From Micavibrio sp. TMED2 (GTDB lineage Bacteria > Pseudomonadota > Alphaproteobacteria > TMED2), in NCBI GenBank assembly GCA_002168225.1, contig NHBH01000009.1:319609-383608 (forward strand): a DNA stretch of 64,000 nucleotides, in the 5' to 3' direction. Below are positions 1-7,530 of the stretch, in pieces. The notes below the pieces were generated by a model. The model made no database searches. It worked only from the letters and a program-made list of their open reading frames with translations, and was not told the origin of the DNA. Positions within the stretch are counted from its first letter, which is position 1; the number at the start of each line of letters is the position of its first letter. The translations under genes were made by a program, and so were the position numbers.

Positions 1-2
1 CG

Positions 3-686
3 GTTGCGCCCAGGACCTACCTCGGCGGCTCCCGCCTTGGACACGGCTGTGAGCGCGCTCTGCAATTCGAGTTCGCGGGTGCGCCGAAGGATGAGGGCCG
101 GGAGTTCTCTGGCCAGACTCTGCGGATCTTCGAGATCGGACACGCGCTCGAAGATCTTGCCATCCGCTGGCTGCGCGGTGCCGGGTTCGATCTCTATACC
201 CGCAAGGGCAACCGTCCAGATGGCGAGCAATTCGGCTTCTCGGTCGCTGGTGGCCGCATCCGCGGTCATGTCGATGGGATCATCGCCGCCGCACCCCAGC
301 TGCTGGGCATCGGCGTTCCCGCGCTCTGGGAATGCAAGACGATGAACGCCAGGAACTGGCGAAAGACCGTGGCCAAGGGCGTGGTTGTCGCGAAGCCCGT
401 CTACGCGTCCCAGATCGCCCTCTACCAAGCCTATATGGAAGCGCAGGTCCCCGGCATCTCCGACAATCCCGCGCTCTTCACCGCCATCAACAAGGACACC
501 GCCGAACTGCACCACGAACTCGTGCCGTTCGACGCGGGGCTCGCCCAACGCATGAGCGATCGCGCCGTGCGGATCCTTGAAGCGACGGATGCAGGGGATC
601 TGCTGCCGCGCATCGCCACGACCCGGGATTTCCACGAGTGCCGAATGTGCCCGTGGGCGGAACGCTGCTGGGGGCTGCCGGCATGA
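3..686 (+). CDS. PD-(D/E)XK nuclease, Cas4/RecB-like phage exonuclease (5' partial)
   Basis: The reading frame is open from base 3 and runs off the left edge, so the start is missing. The visible part has the layout of a Cas4/RecB-family nuclease: a Cys codon at 48-50 in a GHGCERAL context, a conserved GHALED stretch, the metal-binding Asp in HVDG (273-275), the ExK pair in WECKT (Glu 330-332, Lys 336-338), and a C-terminal CRMC-x5-C group near 640-670. The first Cys and the last three could ligate a 4Fe-4S cluster as in Cas4. In phages such proteins usually process DNA ends for recombination or replication. The stop overlaps the next start (ATGA), which suggests translational coupling to the primase-helicase. 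Confidence 0.82.
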   Translation, partial: VAPRTYLGGSRLGHGCERALQFEFAGAPKDEGREFSGQTLRIFEIGHALEDLAIRWLRGAGFDLYTRKGNRPDGEQFGFSVAGGRIRGHVDGIIAAAPQLLGIGVPALWECKTMNARNWRKTVAKGVVVAKPVYASQIALYQAYMEAQVPGISDNPALFTAINKDTAELHHELVPFDAGLAQRMSDRAVRILEATDAGDLLPRIATTRDFHECRMCPWAERCWGLPA

Positions 687-2971
687 GCGGGAACAAGGTC
701 GTCTCCCTCGATGCCTGGCGCGACTTCAACGACGCCGCGCCGCAGGCCGATCCGTTCGACATCGAGCCGGATCCAGAGCAGATCGCCGTCTTTCTCGACG
801 TCGTCTTCGGTTACTGCGAGGGCTGGGTGCCCCTGCGCGGGTTCGTGGACAAGGGCCAGGGCATCGACGGCCGACCCCACAACGCCTGGATCGAGATCGA
901 CGACAGTTTGCTGGAGAAGGCGGTTTCCTTTGCCGGTTGGGCAGCACGCGAAGGGGCGGCCTTCTATGTGGTGCCAGGAACGGTCGCCGAGACCGGCAAG
1001 GCCAAGGCCGCCGATATCCAGCAGATGCAGACGGTCCTGGTCGACCTCGACGCCGGAGACATTGCGGCCAAGCTTGACCACCTCATCCGTCACCTCGGCG
1101 AGCCGACACTGCTCGTCGAAAGTGGCGGCCGGACGCCAGACGGTCTCGACAAGCTTCATGTCTGGTGGCGCTTGAGCGAACCGGCCGAGGGCGAGGATAT
1201 CGCGCTTCTCTGTCGGCTGCGCGGCGACATCGCGGTCAAGGTCGGCGGCGACACGCACTTCCGATCGGCCCACCAGCCGATCCGCCTGGCTGGTTCGGTC
1301 TATCACAAGGGCGGGTTCAAGCGGCTGGTCAACATCCGCCGCCATAGCCCGCGGGTCGAGGTCCATCTGCGCGACTTCGCGGAAGCAGTCGCCGACATGC
1401 CGCCGCTTGCCGGCGTGGGATCAGAGCCAGGACCATCGAGCGACAAACCCTCGATCACGGAGATCCTGACCACCCCGGTCCGTGAAGGCGGCGAAGACGA
1501 CTGGACGCGCTTCCAGGGGGCGAGCGCCGCGATCGGCCACTACGTCCGCATGGCGCATGAGGGCCGCATGAGCCGCGACGACGCGTGGGAGGCGATCTGC
1601 CAGTACAACGCCGCCCAGCTCCGTCCCAGCTGGCCGCTCGAACGTCTCGCCTCCGAAGCACAGTGCCTCTGGCGGCTGCACGAAGAGCGCCATGGGCCGG
1701 CCCTCGAACGGATCGCCGTGCCGCCGATGTCCGCGCTGCCGGTTTTCACGCTCGGCGCACTGCTCGACGACGTGAGCCCGATGCCCGACGACATCATCGC
1801 GCCGCGTTTGCTGACGCCCGGCGGGATGCTGGTGCTCGGCGGCGCGCCCAAGGTCGGCAAGAGCGACTTCCTGATCAGTCTGCTCGTCCACATGGCGGCG
1901 GGGGTGCCCTTCCTCGGCTTTGCGCCGAGCCGGCCCTTGCGGATCTTCTATTTGCAAGCGGAGATCCAGTACCATTACCTCCGGGAGCGCCTCCAGGCCA
2001 TCCGGATCGAGCCGGCGCTCCTGGCCGCGGCGCGCGACAATCTCGTCGCCACGCCGAAGGTCCGCATGCTGCTCGACGCCGGCGGCGTGGGCCTGACCAT
2101 CGCCGCGGTCCGCGCCCACTACGGCCATGGCGCGCCCGACATCCTCTGCATCGACCCGATCCGCAATCTCTTCGATGGCGGCCCGGACGGCGGCGGGGAG
2201 AACGACAACACCGCAATGCTCTTCTTCCTGCAGGAGCGGGTCGAAGCGCTGCGGGACGCCGTAGCCCCGGATGCCGGCCTGATCCTCTGCCACCACACCC
2301 GCAAGATCACCAAGAAGCAGCTCGTCGAGGACCCGTTCATGGCGCTCTCGGGCGCAGGCAGCCTCCGCAGCTTCTACACCTCCGGCGTTATCATGCACCG
2401 GCCCGACGAGGACCGACCGGAGCGGATGCTGCATTTCGAACTGCGCAATGGCCCCGGCATCGAGCCGATGATCGTCGACAAGGCGGACGGACGCTGGATC
2501 GCGATCGACCGCTCGGAGACAAGGCTGGTGCGTCGCGAGTTCGGCGAGAAGCTCGACGCCGAGCGCGCACGCAAACACGACGTGATCCTTCAACTGCTCT
2601 TCGATGAGGCCGAGGCCGGCCGGCTCTACACCGCGCTGCAGTTCGCCGAGAGCTTCGAGAACCAGGCCGGGCTCGGCGGCAAGGACACGATCCGCGAACG
2701 GATCAGCGTGCTGGCCACGAAGGGGTTCATCAAGTTCGTGCGCGATGGCGCGCCGTTCGGTCTACCCACCTCGCGTTCGAAGTTCGGCTATCTCTGCGTC
2801 GAGGGCATGACGTTCCCGACCGGAGAAGAGACGGCAGACCCCGACACCGGCGAGGTCGTGCCCGTCCGGATCCCGGTCCTTCCCAGCACCTACAAATGCC
2901 CGCAGAGCGGCGCGGCGCTGCCGGTCGAGAACCCCCTGGTCTGGGTCTATCAGACGGAGGAGACCTCGTGA
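683..2971 (+). CDS. Primase-helicase fusion (RepB-like primase domain plus RepA/RecA-like ATPase)
   Basis: 762 residues from the ATG that overlaps the upstream stop (ATGA). The N-terminal third (about 30-240) resembles the RepB-like primase fold of archaeo-eukaryotic type primases, with VLVDLDAGD and the HFRSAHQPIRLAGSVYHK region. The middle has a Walker A GGAPKVGKSD at about 385-394, a Walker B-like ILCIDP near 487 and a sensor-like LILCHHTRK near 532, as in RSF1010 RepA-type hexameric helicases. The C-terminal ~150 residues look like a winged-helix DNA-binding tail. The likely role is origin opening and priming of phage replication. It is followed at once by a 434-bp gap with repeats (3003-3188), a plausible binding site. 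The primase assignment is less sure than the ATPase. Confidence 0.8.
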   Translation: MSGNKVVSLDAWRDFNDAAPQADPFDIEPDPEQIAVFLDVVFGYCEGWVPLRGFVDKGQGIDGRPHNAWIEIDDSLLEKAVSFAGWAAREGAAFYVVPGTVAETGKAKAADIQQMQTVLVDLDAGDIAAKLDHLIRHLGEPTLLVESGGRTPDGLDKLHVWWRLSEPAEGEDIALLCRLRGDIAVKVGGDTHFRSAHQPIRLAGSVYHKGGFKRLVNIRRHSPRVEVHLRDFAEAVADMPPLAGVGSEPGPSSDKPSITEILTTPVREGGEDDWTRFQGASAAIGHYVRMAHEGRMSRDDAWEAICQYNAAQLRPSWPLERLASEAQCLWRLHEERHGPALERIAVPPMSALPVFTLGALLDDVSPMPDDIIAPRLLTPGGMLVLGGAPKVGKSDFLISLLVHMAAGVPFLGFAPSRPLRIFYLQAEIQYHYLRERLQAIRIEPALLAAARDNLVATPKVRMLLDAGGVGLTIAAVRAHYGHGAPDILCIDPIRNLFDGGPDGGGENDNTAMLFFLQERVEALRDAVAPDAGLILCHHTRKITKKQLVEDPFMALSGAGSLRSFYTSGVIMHRPDEDRPERMLHFELRNGPGIEPMIVDKADGRWIAIDRSETRLVRREFGEKLDAERARKHDVILQLLFDEAEAGRLYTALQFAESFENQAGLGGKDTIRERISVLATKGFIKFVRDGAPFGLPTSRSKFGYLCVEGMTFPTGEETADPDTGEVVPVRIPVLPSTYKCPQSGAALPVENPLVWVYQTEETS

Positions 2972-3002
2972 TGCGCCAGTTCATCCCGATTACGCGGACT
3001 TA

Positions 3003-3188
3003 CGCAGAATCAAGTTGTGGCAAGTTGCGGCGAGCTGGGCGGCCAGCTTCCCAACTACTTTCGTTGCTTTTCGCGCCGCCGCGCTCCGCCCAGCCGTCCC
3101 GCGCAGATTCAAGTTGGGAAAGCTCGTCCCAACTACCTTGGCTCCAGCGCGCTCCGCTGCGCGGCCTTTCGCAGATTCAAGTTGGGAA
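3003..3188 (+). repeat. Iteron-like direct repeats with inverted arms
   Basis: Three copies of an ~18-19 bp unit: 3003-3020 (CGCAGAATCAAGTTGTGG), 3102-3120 and 3170-3188 (both CGCAGATTCAAGTTGGGAA). The AAGTTGGGA half of the middle copy pairs with TCCCAACTA at 3126-3134, so it can form a stem around AAGCTCG. Further TCCCAACTAC and CCCCAACTTC arms lie near 3047 and 3210. Spacing (99 and 68 bp) is irregular for classical iterons, so they may instead be operator or recombination sites. Confidence 0.6.
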
Positions 3189-3275
3189 CGCGACCCACGC
3201 AATGGGCCGCCCCAACTTCGATTTCTCCAACAAATTCAACTTGTTGATGCGCTCTCGAAGTTGTGGGGGTGAAAG

Positions 3276-3322
3276 CCACCCCCTTCGGGGGTGGAGGAGA
3301 ACCGCGCTGAGCGGGTTCTCCC
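3276..3322 (+). terminator. Tandem hairpins, possible terminator or attenuator
   Basis: A perfect 8-bp stem with a 3-base loop (CCACCCCC TTC GGGGGTGG, 3276-3294) is followed by a second stem (GGAGAACCGC paired with GCGGGTTCTCC, about 3296-3322, one bulge). No long T-run follows, so rho-independent termination is uncertain. They lie about 85 bases upstream of the resolvase start and may separate the two transcripts. Confidence 0.4.
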
Positions 3323-3405
3323 ACTCCCACCCCCAGGGGCTTTGCGCGCGCGGTCGCCGTGCCGTCCATCCCCTCACCGACATCAGACGAGAAGGACCCA
3401 CCACC

Positions 3406-3939
3406 ATGAGCCAGTGCCCGTCACCCCTCCCCAAGAGCGCGCCCCATCCGGCTCCGGTCATCTCGACATCCGCGGGCAGCGCCATTCTCGCCCTGGATCT
3501 CGGCACCACCACGGGCTGGGCGAGCCTGGCGGGCGGGATCGTGCACAGCGGAACCGCCAGCTTCCGCTCAGGCCGCTACGACGGCGGCGGCATGCGCTAC
3601 CTGCGCTTCCAGCACTGGCTCGAACAACTGGCCGACGACAGCGGTGGGTTGGCCGCGATCTATTTCGAGGAGGTCCGGCGCCATATCGGCACTGACGCCG
3701 CCCACCTCTACGGCGGTTTCCTGGCGACGTTGACCGCTTGGTGCGAGCGTGAGGGCGTCGCCTATCAGGGCGTTCCTGTCGGCACCATCAAACGCTTCGC
3801 TACGGGCAAGGGCAACGCCGGCAAGGAAGCTGTCGTCGCTGCCATTCGCCAGCGCGGGTTCCAACCCTCCGACGACAACGAGGCCGACGCGATCGCGATC
3901 CTGCTCTGGGCGATGGAGACCCGGGGAGGTGTGCTGTGA
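3406..3939 (+). CDS. RuvC-like crossover junction endonuclease
   Basis: 177 residues, starting at the ATG preceded by GAAGGA. The RNase H-fold signature is clear: first catalytic Asp in ALDLGTTTGWA (about residue 28), a central YFEEV acidic motif, and a C-terminal DDNEADAIAIL with the final acidic pair, as in RuvC and phage resolvases. Length matches RuvC (about 170-180). In phages this enzyme resolves recombination or replication intermediates before packaging and fits the upstream nuclease and helicase. The ~20-residue Pro/Ser-rich N-terminus is probably disordered. Its stop overlaps the next start (GTGA). Confidence 0.82.
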   Translation: MSQCPSPLPKSAPHPAPVISTSAGSAILALDLGTTTGWASLAGGIVHSGTASFRSGRYDGGGMRYLRFQHWLEQLADDSGGLAAIYFEEVRRHIGTDAAHLYGGFLATLTAWCEREGVAYQGVPVGTIKRFATGKGNAGKEAVVAAIRQRGFQPSDDNEADAIAILLWAMETRGGVL

Positions 3940-4133
3940 GGTGGACGCCACGCGGATGTGGCGGCCAGGGCCGCACCCCCGATCAAGTCAAGCGCGATGG
4001 CTGGCGCGAGCAGCGTGTCCTCGCGGTCTCTCTCGATGACGACCGGCTGACCTGGCCCGAGCGTGAGCTCGTTCGGCAACTCGGCGAGAAGCTCTATGGC
4101 GACCGCGATCAGGCGAAGGAGGCGCGTCGATGA
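3936..4133 (+). CDS. Small phage protein of unknown function
   Basis: 65 residues, charged and Arg-rich, with no recognised domain. The GTG start overlaps the resolvase stop (GTGA) and its own stop overlaps the next ATG (ATGA), so it is held between two coupled genes, which argues for being real. The C-terminal half is predicted helical (LTWPERELVRQLGEKLYGD). It lacks transmembrane segments. Function cannot be assigned. Confidence 0.6.
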   Translation: MRWTPRGCGGQGRTPDQVKRDGWREQRVLAVSLDDDRLTWPERELVRQLGEKLYGDRDQAKEARR

Positions 4134-4585
4134 CCCAGTGGACACCGAGCCTCGTCGAGGAACGTCTCGCGGAAGCGGCCTTCGTGCTCAAGCGCCTACC
4201 CGAACCCCGGCGGCAGGGATATTTCAGCGTCTGGCCGGAGGTCATCCATAGCTTCGCCGACAAGGTCGGACAGGAGCCAAAGCCGATGCGCGTCATCCCG
4301 TCACCCGCCGCGATCAGCCGGATGGAGGAGACGCTCAGCTGGACGGTGGGGCTCGATCCGATCGACGGCAAGATCGTCTGGCTGCGCGCCTACGGCGAGC
4401 GATGGAAAACCATCTGCTGGACCGTCGGATTGCAGCGGTCGGCGGCGCACGAGCACTGGCTCTACGCGCTCTGCGTGATCGCATGGCGGCTGAACCGCCG
4501 TAGAGTTCCCCGGCTCCGCTCGCGCCGCTACGTGATTGAAATGGTCAAGGGGGCTTGCGAAAACCCGACCGGCCATCCCAATTAA
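4130..4585 (+). CDS. DUF6362-like phage protein with helix-turn-helix character
   Basis: 151 residues. The N-terminus (MTQWTPSLVEERLAEAA, then RLPEPRRQGYFSVWPEV) matches what I recall of the DUF6362 family common in alphaproteobacterial prophages just before the structural genes. The centre has a sigma-region-4-like pattern (LDPIDGKIVWLRAYGERWKTI, continuing CWTVGLQRSAAHEHW), which suggests DNA binding. It is coupled to the upstream gene by ATGA. A regulatory or terminase-linked role is inferred only from this pattern. Confidence 0.65.
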   Translation: MTQWTPSLVEERLAEAAFVLKRLPEPRRQGYFSVWPEVIHSFADKVGQEPKPMRVIPSPAAISRMEETLSWTVGLDPIDGKIVWLRAYGERWKTICWTVGLQRSAAHEHWLYALCVIAWRLNRRRVPRLRSRRYVIEMVKGACENPTGHPN

Positions 4586-4589
4586 CTTC

Positions 4590-4613
4590 TTGTCCGTACA
4601 TTGTCCGTATGAT
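4590..4613 (+). promoter_or_regulatory. Tandem operator and candidate promoter of the toxin-antitoxin pair
   Basis: Two direct copies of TTGTCCGTA (4590-4598 and 4601-4609) 11 bp apart, one helical turn, are followed by TATGAT (4608-4613) as a likely -10. The ATG of the antitoxin is 27 bases further on, with an AGGAG ribosome site. RHH-type antitoxins such as DUF1778 proteins bind short tandem repeats at their own promoter, so autoregulation is expected. Confidence 0.55.
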
Positions 4614-4639
4614 ACAGAAATTGGGACAGGAGATCAGCC

Positions 4640-4915
4640 ATGCCCGCAGCGGAAGCCAAGTCCGAACGTATCGAGGTGCGCACCACGCCGGCCATGAAGG
4701 CGCTGCTGCAGCGTGCGGCGACGTTTTCGCACAAGAACGTGACGGAATTCCTGCTCGAGGCGGGCATCAATGCCGCCGAGGAAGCGCTGATCGATCGGCG
4801 CATGTTCCGGCTGGATGACGCCCAGTGGCAAGCCTTCCAGGATGTTTTCGACCGCCCCGTCCAGAGCAAGCCGCGCCTCGCCAGACTGCTCGCCGAAAAG
4901 AGCGTGCTTGAGTGA
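4640..4915 (+). CDS. DUF1778 antitoxin (TacA-like, ribbon-helix-helix)
   Basis: 91 residues. The N-terminus (SERIEVRTTPAMKALLQRAA) followed by NVTEFLLEAGINAAEEAL is the ribbon-helix-helix layout of DUF1778/TacA antitoxins: a basic beta strand, then two helices. The C-terminal part (about 58-91, MFRLDDAQWQAFQDVFDRP) is the region that wraps the GNAT toxin in characterised TacAT and AtaRT complexes. It precedes and overlaps the acetyltransferase gene (GTGA), the standard order. It probably neutralises the toxin and represses the operon through the tandem TTGTCCGTA sites. Confidence 0.9.
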   Translation: MPAAEAKSERIEVRTTPAMKALLQRAATFSHKNVTEFLLEAGINAAEEALIDRRMFRLDDAQWQAFQDVFDRPVQSKPRLARLLAEKSVLE

Positions 4916-5430
4916 CAGTGGAGAACCAAGCGTTCTCTGCCGTCCAAAAGCTCGATGCCTCCCACGACGTCGACGCGTTTGATTGCGGCAAGGAACCTCT
5001 CGACCGCTTCCTGCAACGCCACGCTCTGGTCAACCAGAAAGCGGGCAGCGTTCAGACCTATGTCGTGTGCCGCGGGGAGCAGCGTGTCGCGGGCTATTAC
5101 AGCCTCGCGGTCGGCGCCGTCGAACATGCCGACGCTCCCGGTCGTGTCGGCAAAGGGCTTGCCCGTCATCCGATCCCGGTAATGCTCCTCGCGCGTCTTG
5201 CCATCGACCGAGCCGAGCAGGGAAAGGGGCTGGGCAAAGCGTTGCTCAAGGATGCACTGCTGCGCACGGCTCAAGCTGCCGACATTGCAGGTATCCGAGC
5301 GCTTCTCGTTCATGCCAAGGATGATGAAGCGCGCGCCTGGTACGAGCAGTTCGACTTCGAACCGAGCCCGACCGACCCCTATCATCTCTTCCTGCTGATG
5401 AAAGATTTGCGGGCGCTCCTCGGGGAGTGA
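4912..5430 (+). CDS. GNAT acetyltransferase toxin (TacT/AtaT-like)
   Basis: 172 residues from a GTG start overlapping the antitoxin stop. It has the toxin-type GNAT pattern: FDCGKEPLDRFLQRHA near the N-terminus, the acetyl-CoA-binding segment LARLAIDRAEQGKGLGKALL (about 85-104, Q/RxxGxG/A), and the C-terminal WYEQFDFEPSP motif with the Tyr used as catalytic acid in TacT-type enzymes. Known relatives acetylate the amino acid on charged tRNAs and stop translation. On a prophage it may act as an addiction or anti-phage module. Nothing in the sequence suggests inactivation. Confidence 0.9.
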   Translation: MTVENQAFSAVQKLDASHDVDAFDCGKEPLDRFLQRHALVNQKAGSVQTYVVCRGEQRVAGYYSLAVGAVEHADAPGRVGKGLARHPIPVMLLARLAIDRAEQGKGLGKALLKDALLRTAQAADIAGIRALLVHAKDDEARAWYEQFDFEPSPTDPYHLFLLMKDLRALLGE

Positions 5431-5454
5431 TCGCAAGCTCGCGAAGCGAAGCGG

Positions 5455-5475
5455 AAAGTGTCCGCCGGACACTTT
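5455..5475. repeat. Perfect 21-bp palindrome
   Basis: AAAGTGTCCG (5455-5464), a single central C, then CGGACACTTT (5466-5475). It lies 25 bases after the toxin stop. As RNA it would be a stem with too small a loop, so a dimeric regulator site is more likely than a terminator, although TTTTCG follows on the right. Confidence 0.6.
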
Positions 5476-5819
5476 TCGAAGAGACGAAAACCCCGGTTCT
5501 TGGGTAAATTCTGGCTATCCTCGGGAGAGGCGCGCGCGTCGCGATCACGAGCGCACGGATCCTTTCGCTGGAACCGATCCAAGTAAAGGATCCGCGCTGA
5601 TCCTTTCGTTATGGATCGATGACCGTTCACGTCAACATCGCCTGAGCATACGAGTTCGCGGGTCCTTCCTGGCGGAAATCGTATGCTGGCGGGCGAGGCG
5701 CGATGGATCGCCAGCGACAGGGCCGGATTTTTGGGAAGCCACCCGGTATCCGGATCCACGCCAATCCCGAGAAACCACCAACGAACACGCGCCTGATGGC
5801 CGGACGCCCGTCGCGCCCG

Positions 5820-5860
5820 CTGGACTCCGCACGGAGTCCAGCGCGGTCTCCGGAGTCCAG
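5820..5860. repeat. CTGGACTCCG inverted repeat with a third copy
   Basis: CTGGACTCCG (5820-5829) and CGGAGTCCAG (5832-5841) form a perfect 10-bp-arm palindrome with a 2-base centre. CGGAGTCCAG occurs again at 5851-5860. The group lies 40-80 bases before the methylase start and could be an operator for this gene or a site recognised by its ParB-like domain. Confidence 0.6.
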
Positions 5861-5901
5861 GACCACAGGTGTCCACTTCGATCCACGGACCCATCCGACC
5901 C

Positions 5902-7278
5902 ATGACGCTGAGCTTCGCCCCCGAGCGGATCGAGACCTGGCCGCTTGCGCGCCTCCAGCCCTACGCCAAGAACGCGAAGGTGCACGGCGCGGACCAGGTC
6001 GCCAAGATTGCCGCCAGCATGGCCGAGTTCGGCTGGACCGTGCCCTGCCTCGTGGCCGAGGACGGGGAGCTGATCGCAGGCCATGGGCGCGTGCTTGCCG
6101 CGACGCAGCTGGGGCTGACGGAGGCACCGGTGATCGTGCTCGGTCATCTGACCGAGGCGCAGCGCCGGGCCTACCGCATCGCGGACAACAAGCTGACGGA
6201 ACTCGGAAGCTGGGACGAGGCGTTGCTGTCCGCCGAGCTGCAGGGACTGCTGGCCGAGGACTTCGATCTGTCGCTGGTCGGATTCTCCGACGGCGAACTC
6301 GACAAGCTCCTCGCGCTCGATCCGGACGCGGACGATGAAGACGGCGGGGTTGGCGGCTCGGTGCCGCCCGTGACCATCCCCGAGCCGCCGCGCAATCCGG
6401 CCTCGCGCACGGGCGATCTATGGATCCTCGGCGATCACCGGCTGCTCTGCGGCGACAGTACGAACCATCAGGATGTACGCCGTCTGATGAACGGCGAGCG
6501 TGCGGTCCTGTTCGCCACCGACCCGCCGTATCTCGTGGACTACGACGGCTCGAACCACCCGACGCGGAACAAGGATTGGAGCCAATCCTACGGCGTCACC
6601 TGGGACGACAGTTCGCAGGGCGCGGAGCTTTACGACGGCTTCATAGCCGCCGCAGTGGCCGAGGCGATCACCGAGGACGCCGCCTGGTATTGCTGGCACG
6701 CCTCTCGCCGCCAAGCGATGCTGGAGGCTTGCTGGGAGAAGGCCGGCGCCTTCGTCCATCAGCAGATCATCTGGGTGAAGGACCGCGGCGTCCTGACCCG
6801 GTCCCATTACCTTTGGAAGCACGAGCCCTGCTTCATGGGCTGGCGGCGCCCGAACCGTCCGCCGAAGGTCGCCGAGGAGACGCTGCCCTCGACGTGGGAA
6901 ATGCCGTCCTTCGCCAAGGATGAGCGCCCCGACCACCCGACGCCGAAACCGCTCGACGCCTTCGGGATACCGATGCGCCAGCATGTGGCTCGCGGCGGGC
7001 TCTGCTACGAGCCATTCTCTGGCTCCGGCTCGCAGATCATGGCGGGCGAGGCCAACGGCCGGCGTGTCTTCGCAATGGAGATCAGCCCGGCCTATGTCGA
7101 TGTCGCCGTGGAGCGCTGGCAGGCGGACACGGGCCGCGAGGCGGTCCTCGACGGCGACGGCCGGACCTTCGTGCAGGTGAAGGCCGAACGGTTGGGCGGC
7201 GACGAAACCGCATCCACGGAAACGACCGACAGCAAACCCGTGTCCGTACCCGCGCGAAAGCGCAAGACCGCCGCGTGA
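5902..7278 (+). CDS. ParB-domain DNA methyltransferase (N4/N6 type)
   Basis: 458 residues from the ATG at 5902; a GTG at 5869 would add 11. Residues 1-130 are a ParB/Srx-like domain (PLARLQPYAKNAKVHG, then LIAGHGRVLAA and YRIADNKLTE). The rest is an amino-methyltransferase with the catalytic motif DPPY (about residue 203) before the AdoMet-binding EPFSGSGSQ (about 370), a beta-group order. The family occurs in prophages as orphan DNA modification enzymes that protect phage DNA from host restriction. The stop is followed after 1 base by the remnant cytosine methylase. No partner restriction gene is visible. The lysine-rich tail is typical. Confidence 0.9.
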   Translation: MTLSFAPERIETWPLARLQPYAKNAKVHGADQVAKIAASMAEFGWTVPCLVAEDGELIAGHGRVLAATQLGLTEAPVIVLGHLTEAQRRAYRIADNKLTELGSWDEALLSAELQGLLAEDFDLSLVGFSDGELDKLLALDPDADDEDGGVGGSVPPVTIPEPPRNPASRTGDLWILGDHRLLCGDSTNHQDVRRLMNGERAVLFATDPPYLVDYDGSNHPTRNKDWSQSYGVTWDDSSQGAELYDGFIAAAVAEAITEDAAWYCWHASRRQAMLEACWEKAGAFVHQQIIWVKDRGVLTRSHYLWKHEPCFMGWRRPNRPPKVAEETLPSTWEMPSFAKDERPDHPTPKPLDAFGIPMRQHVARGGLCYEPFSGSGSQIMAGEANGRRVFAMEISPAYVDVAVERWQADTGREAVLDGDGRTFVQVKAERLGGDETASTETTDSKPVSVPARKRKTAA

Positions 7279-7279
7279 C

Positions 7280-7530
7280 ATGCATGACTTGGCTTTACCT
7301 TCCTCCGGACGCGCTTCCGGAGCCGGAGACGCATGCCTGTTCGGCCTCTCGCTCTGCTCCGGCGCGGGCGGGCTCGACCTCGGGCTCGTCCTCGCCATCC
7401 CCGGATATCGTGCTGTGGGCCATGTCGAACGGGAAACCTACGCCGCAGCCACTCTCGTGGCGCGGATGGAAGACGCGTCCCTGGATCAGGCTGTTGTCTG
7501 GGACGATGTTGCCACCTTCGATGGCCGCCC
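7280..7530 (+). pseudogene. 5' fragment of a C5-cytosine DNA methyltransferase
   Basis: The frame starting at ATG 7280 encodes a recognisable start of a Dcm-type enzyme: FGLSLCSGAGGLDLGL is motif I (AdoMet binding), the HVERETYAAATLVARM stretch follows, and VVWDDVATFDGRP is the usual spacing to the region before motif IV. After about 7525 the similarity stops and the frame reads through portal DNA out of phase. Everything from the catalytic PC motif onward is missing, so it cannot methylate DNA. The cut lies in a GC-rich GGCCGCCCGCGGCGGC stretch, where a deletion by short homology is plausible. Confidence 0.85.

Larger units (their letters stand above)
2972..3405. other. Repeat-rich non-coding gap after the primase-helicase
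   Basis: 434 bases without a convincing gene. The first part holds three imperfect direct repeats of a CGCAGATTCAAGTTGGGAA type, several inverted TCCCAACT arms, and an AT-richer patch (about 3220-3260) with ACTTCG/CAACTTGTTG elements. The second part holds two strong hairpins (3276-3322). Rightward reading frames crossing this gap are low-complexity and contain the repeats, so I treat them as non-coding. A replication origin or regulatory region is plausible because the replication gene lies immediately upstream. Confidence 0.55.
5431..5901. other. Palindrome-rich non-coding gap between toxin and methylase
   Basis: About 470 bases without a convincing gene; rightward reading frames here are shadow-like. 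It contains a perfect 10-bp-arm palindrome (5455-5475), repeated GGATCCTTTCG-type elements near 5557-5610 in both orientations, an AGCATACGA/TCGTATGCT inverted pair near 5645-5684, and CTGGACTCCG palindromes (5820-5860). Such density of inverted repeats suggests regulator binding or transcript ends on both sides. No clear -35/-10 pair was found. Confidence 0.5.

Noticed and set aside
4..345. Rightward 113-residue frame at the left edge
   Set aside because: Another frame over the same bases carries the PD-(D/E)XK nuclease motifs and continues into the confirmed downstream part.
638..682. Upstream extension of the primase-helicase frame
   Set aside because: The ATG at 683 overlaps the upstream stop in the ATGA manner used throughout this region; the extension lies inside the nuclease gene.
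3276..3322. CRISPR-like or mobile repeat
   Set aside because: Only two different hairpins, no spacer-repeat regularity.
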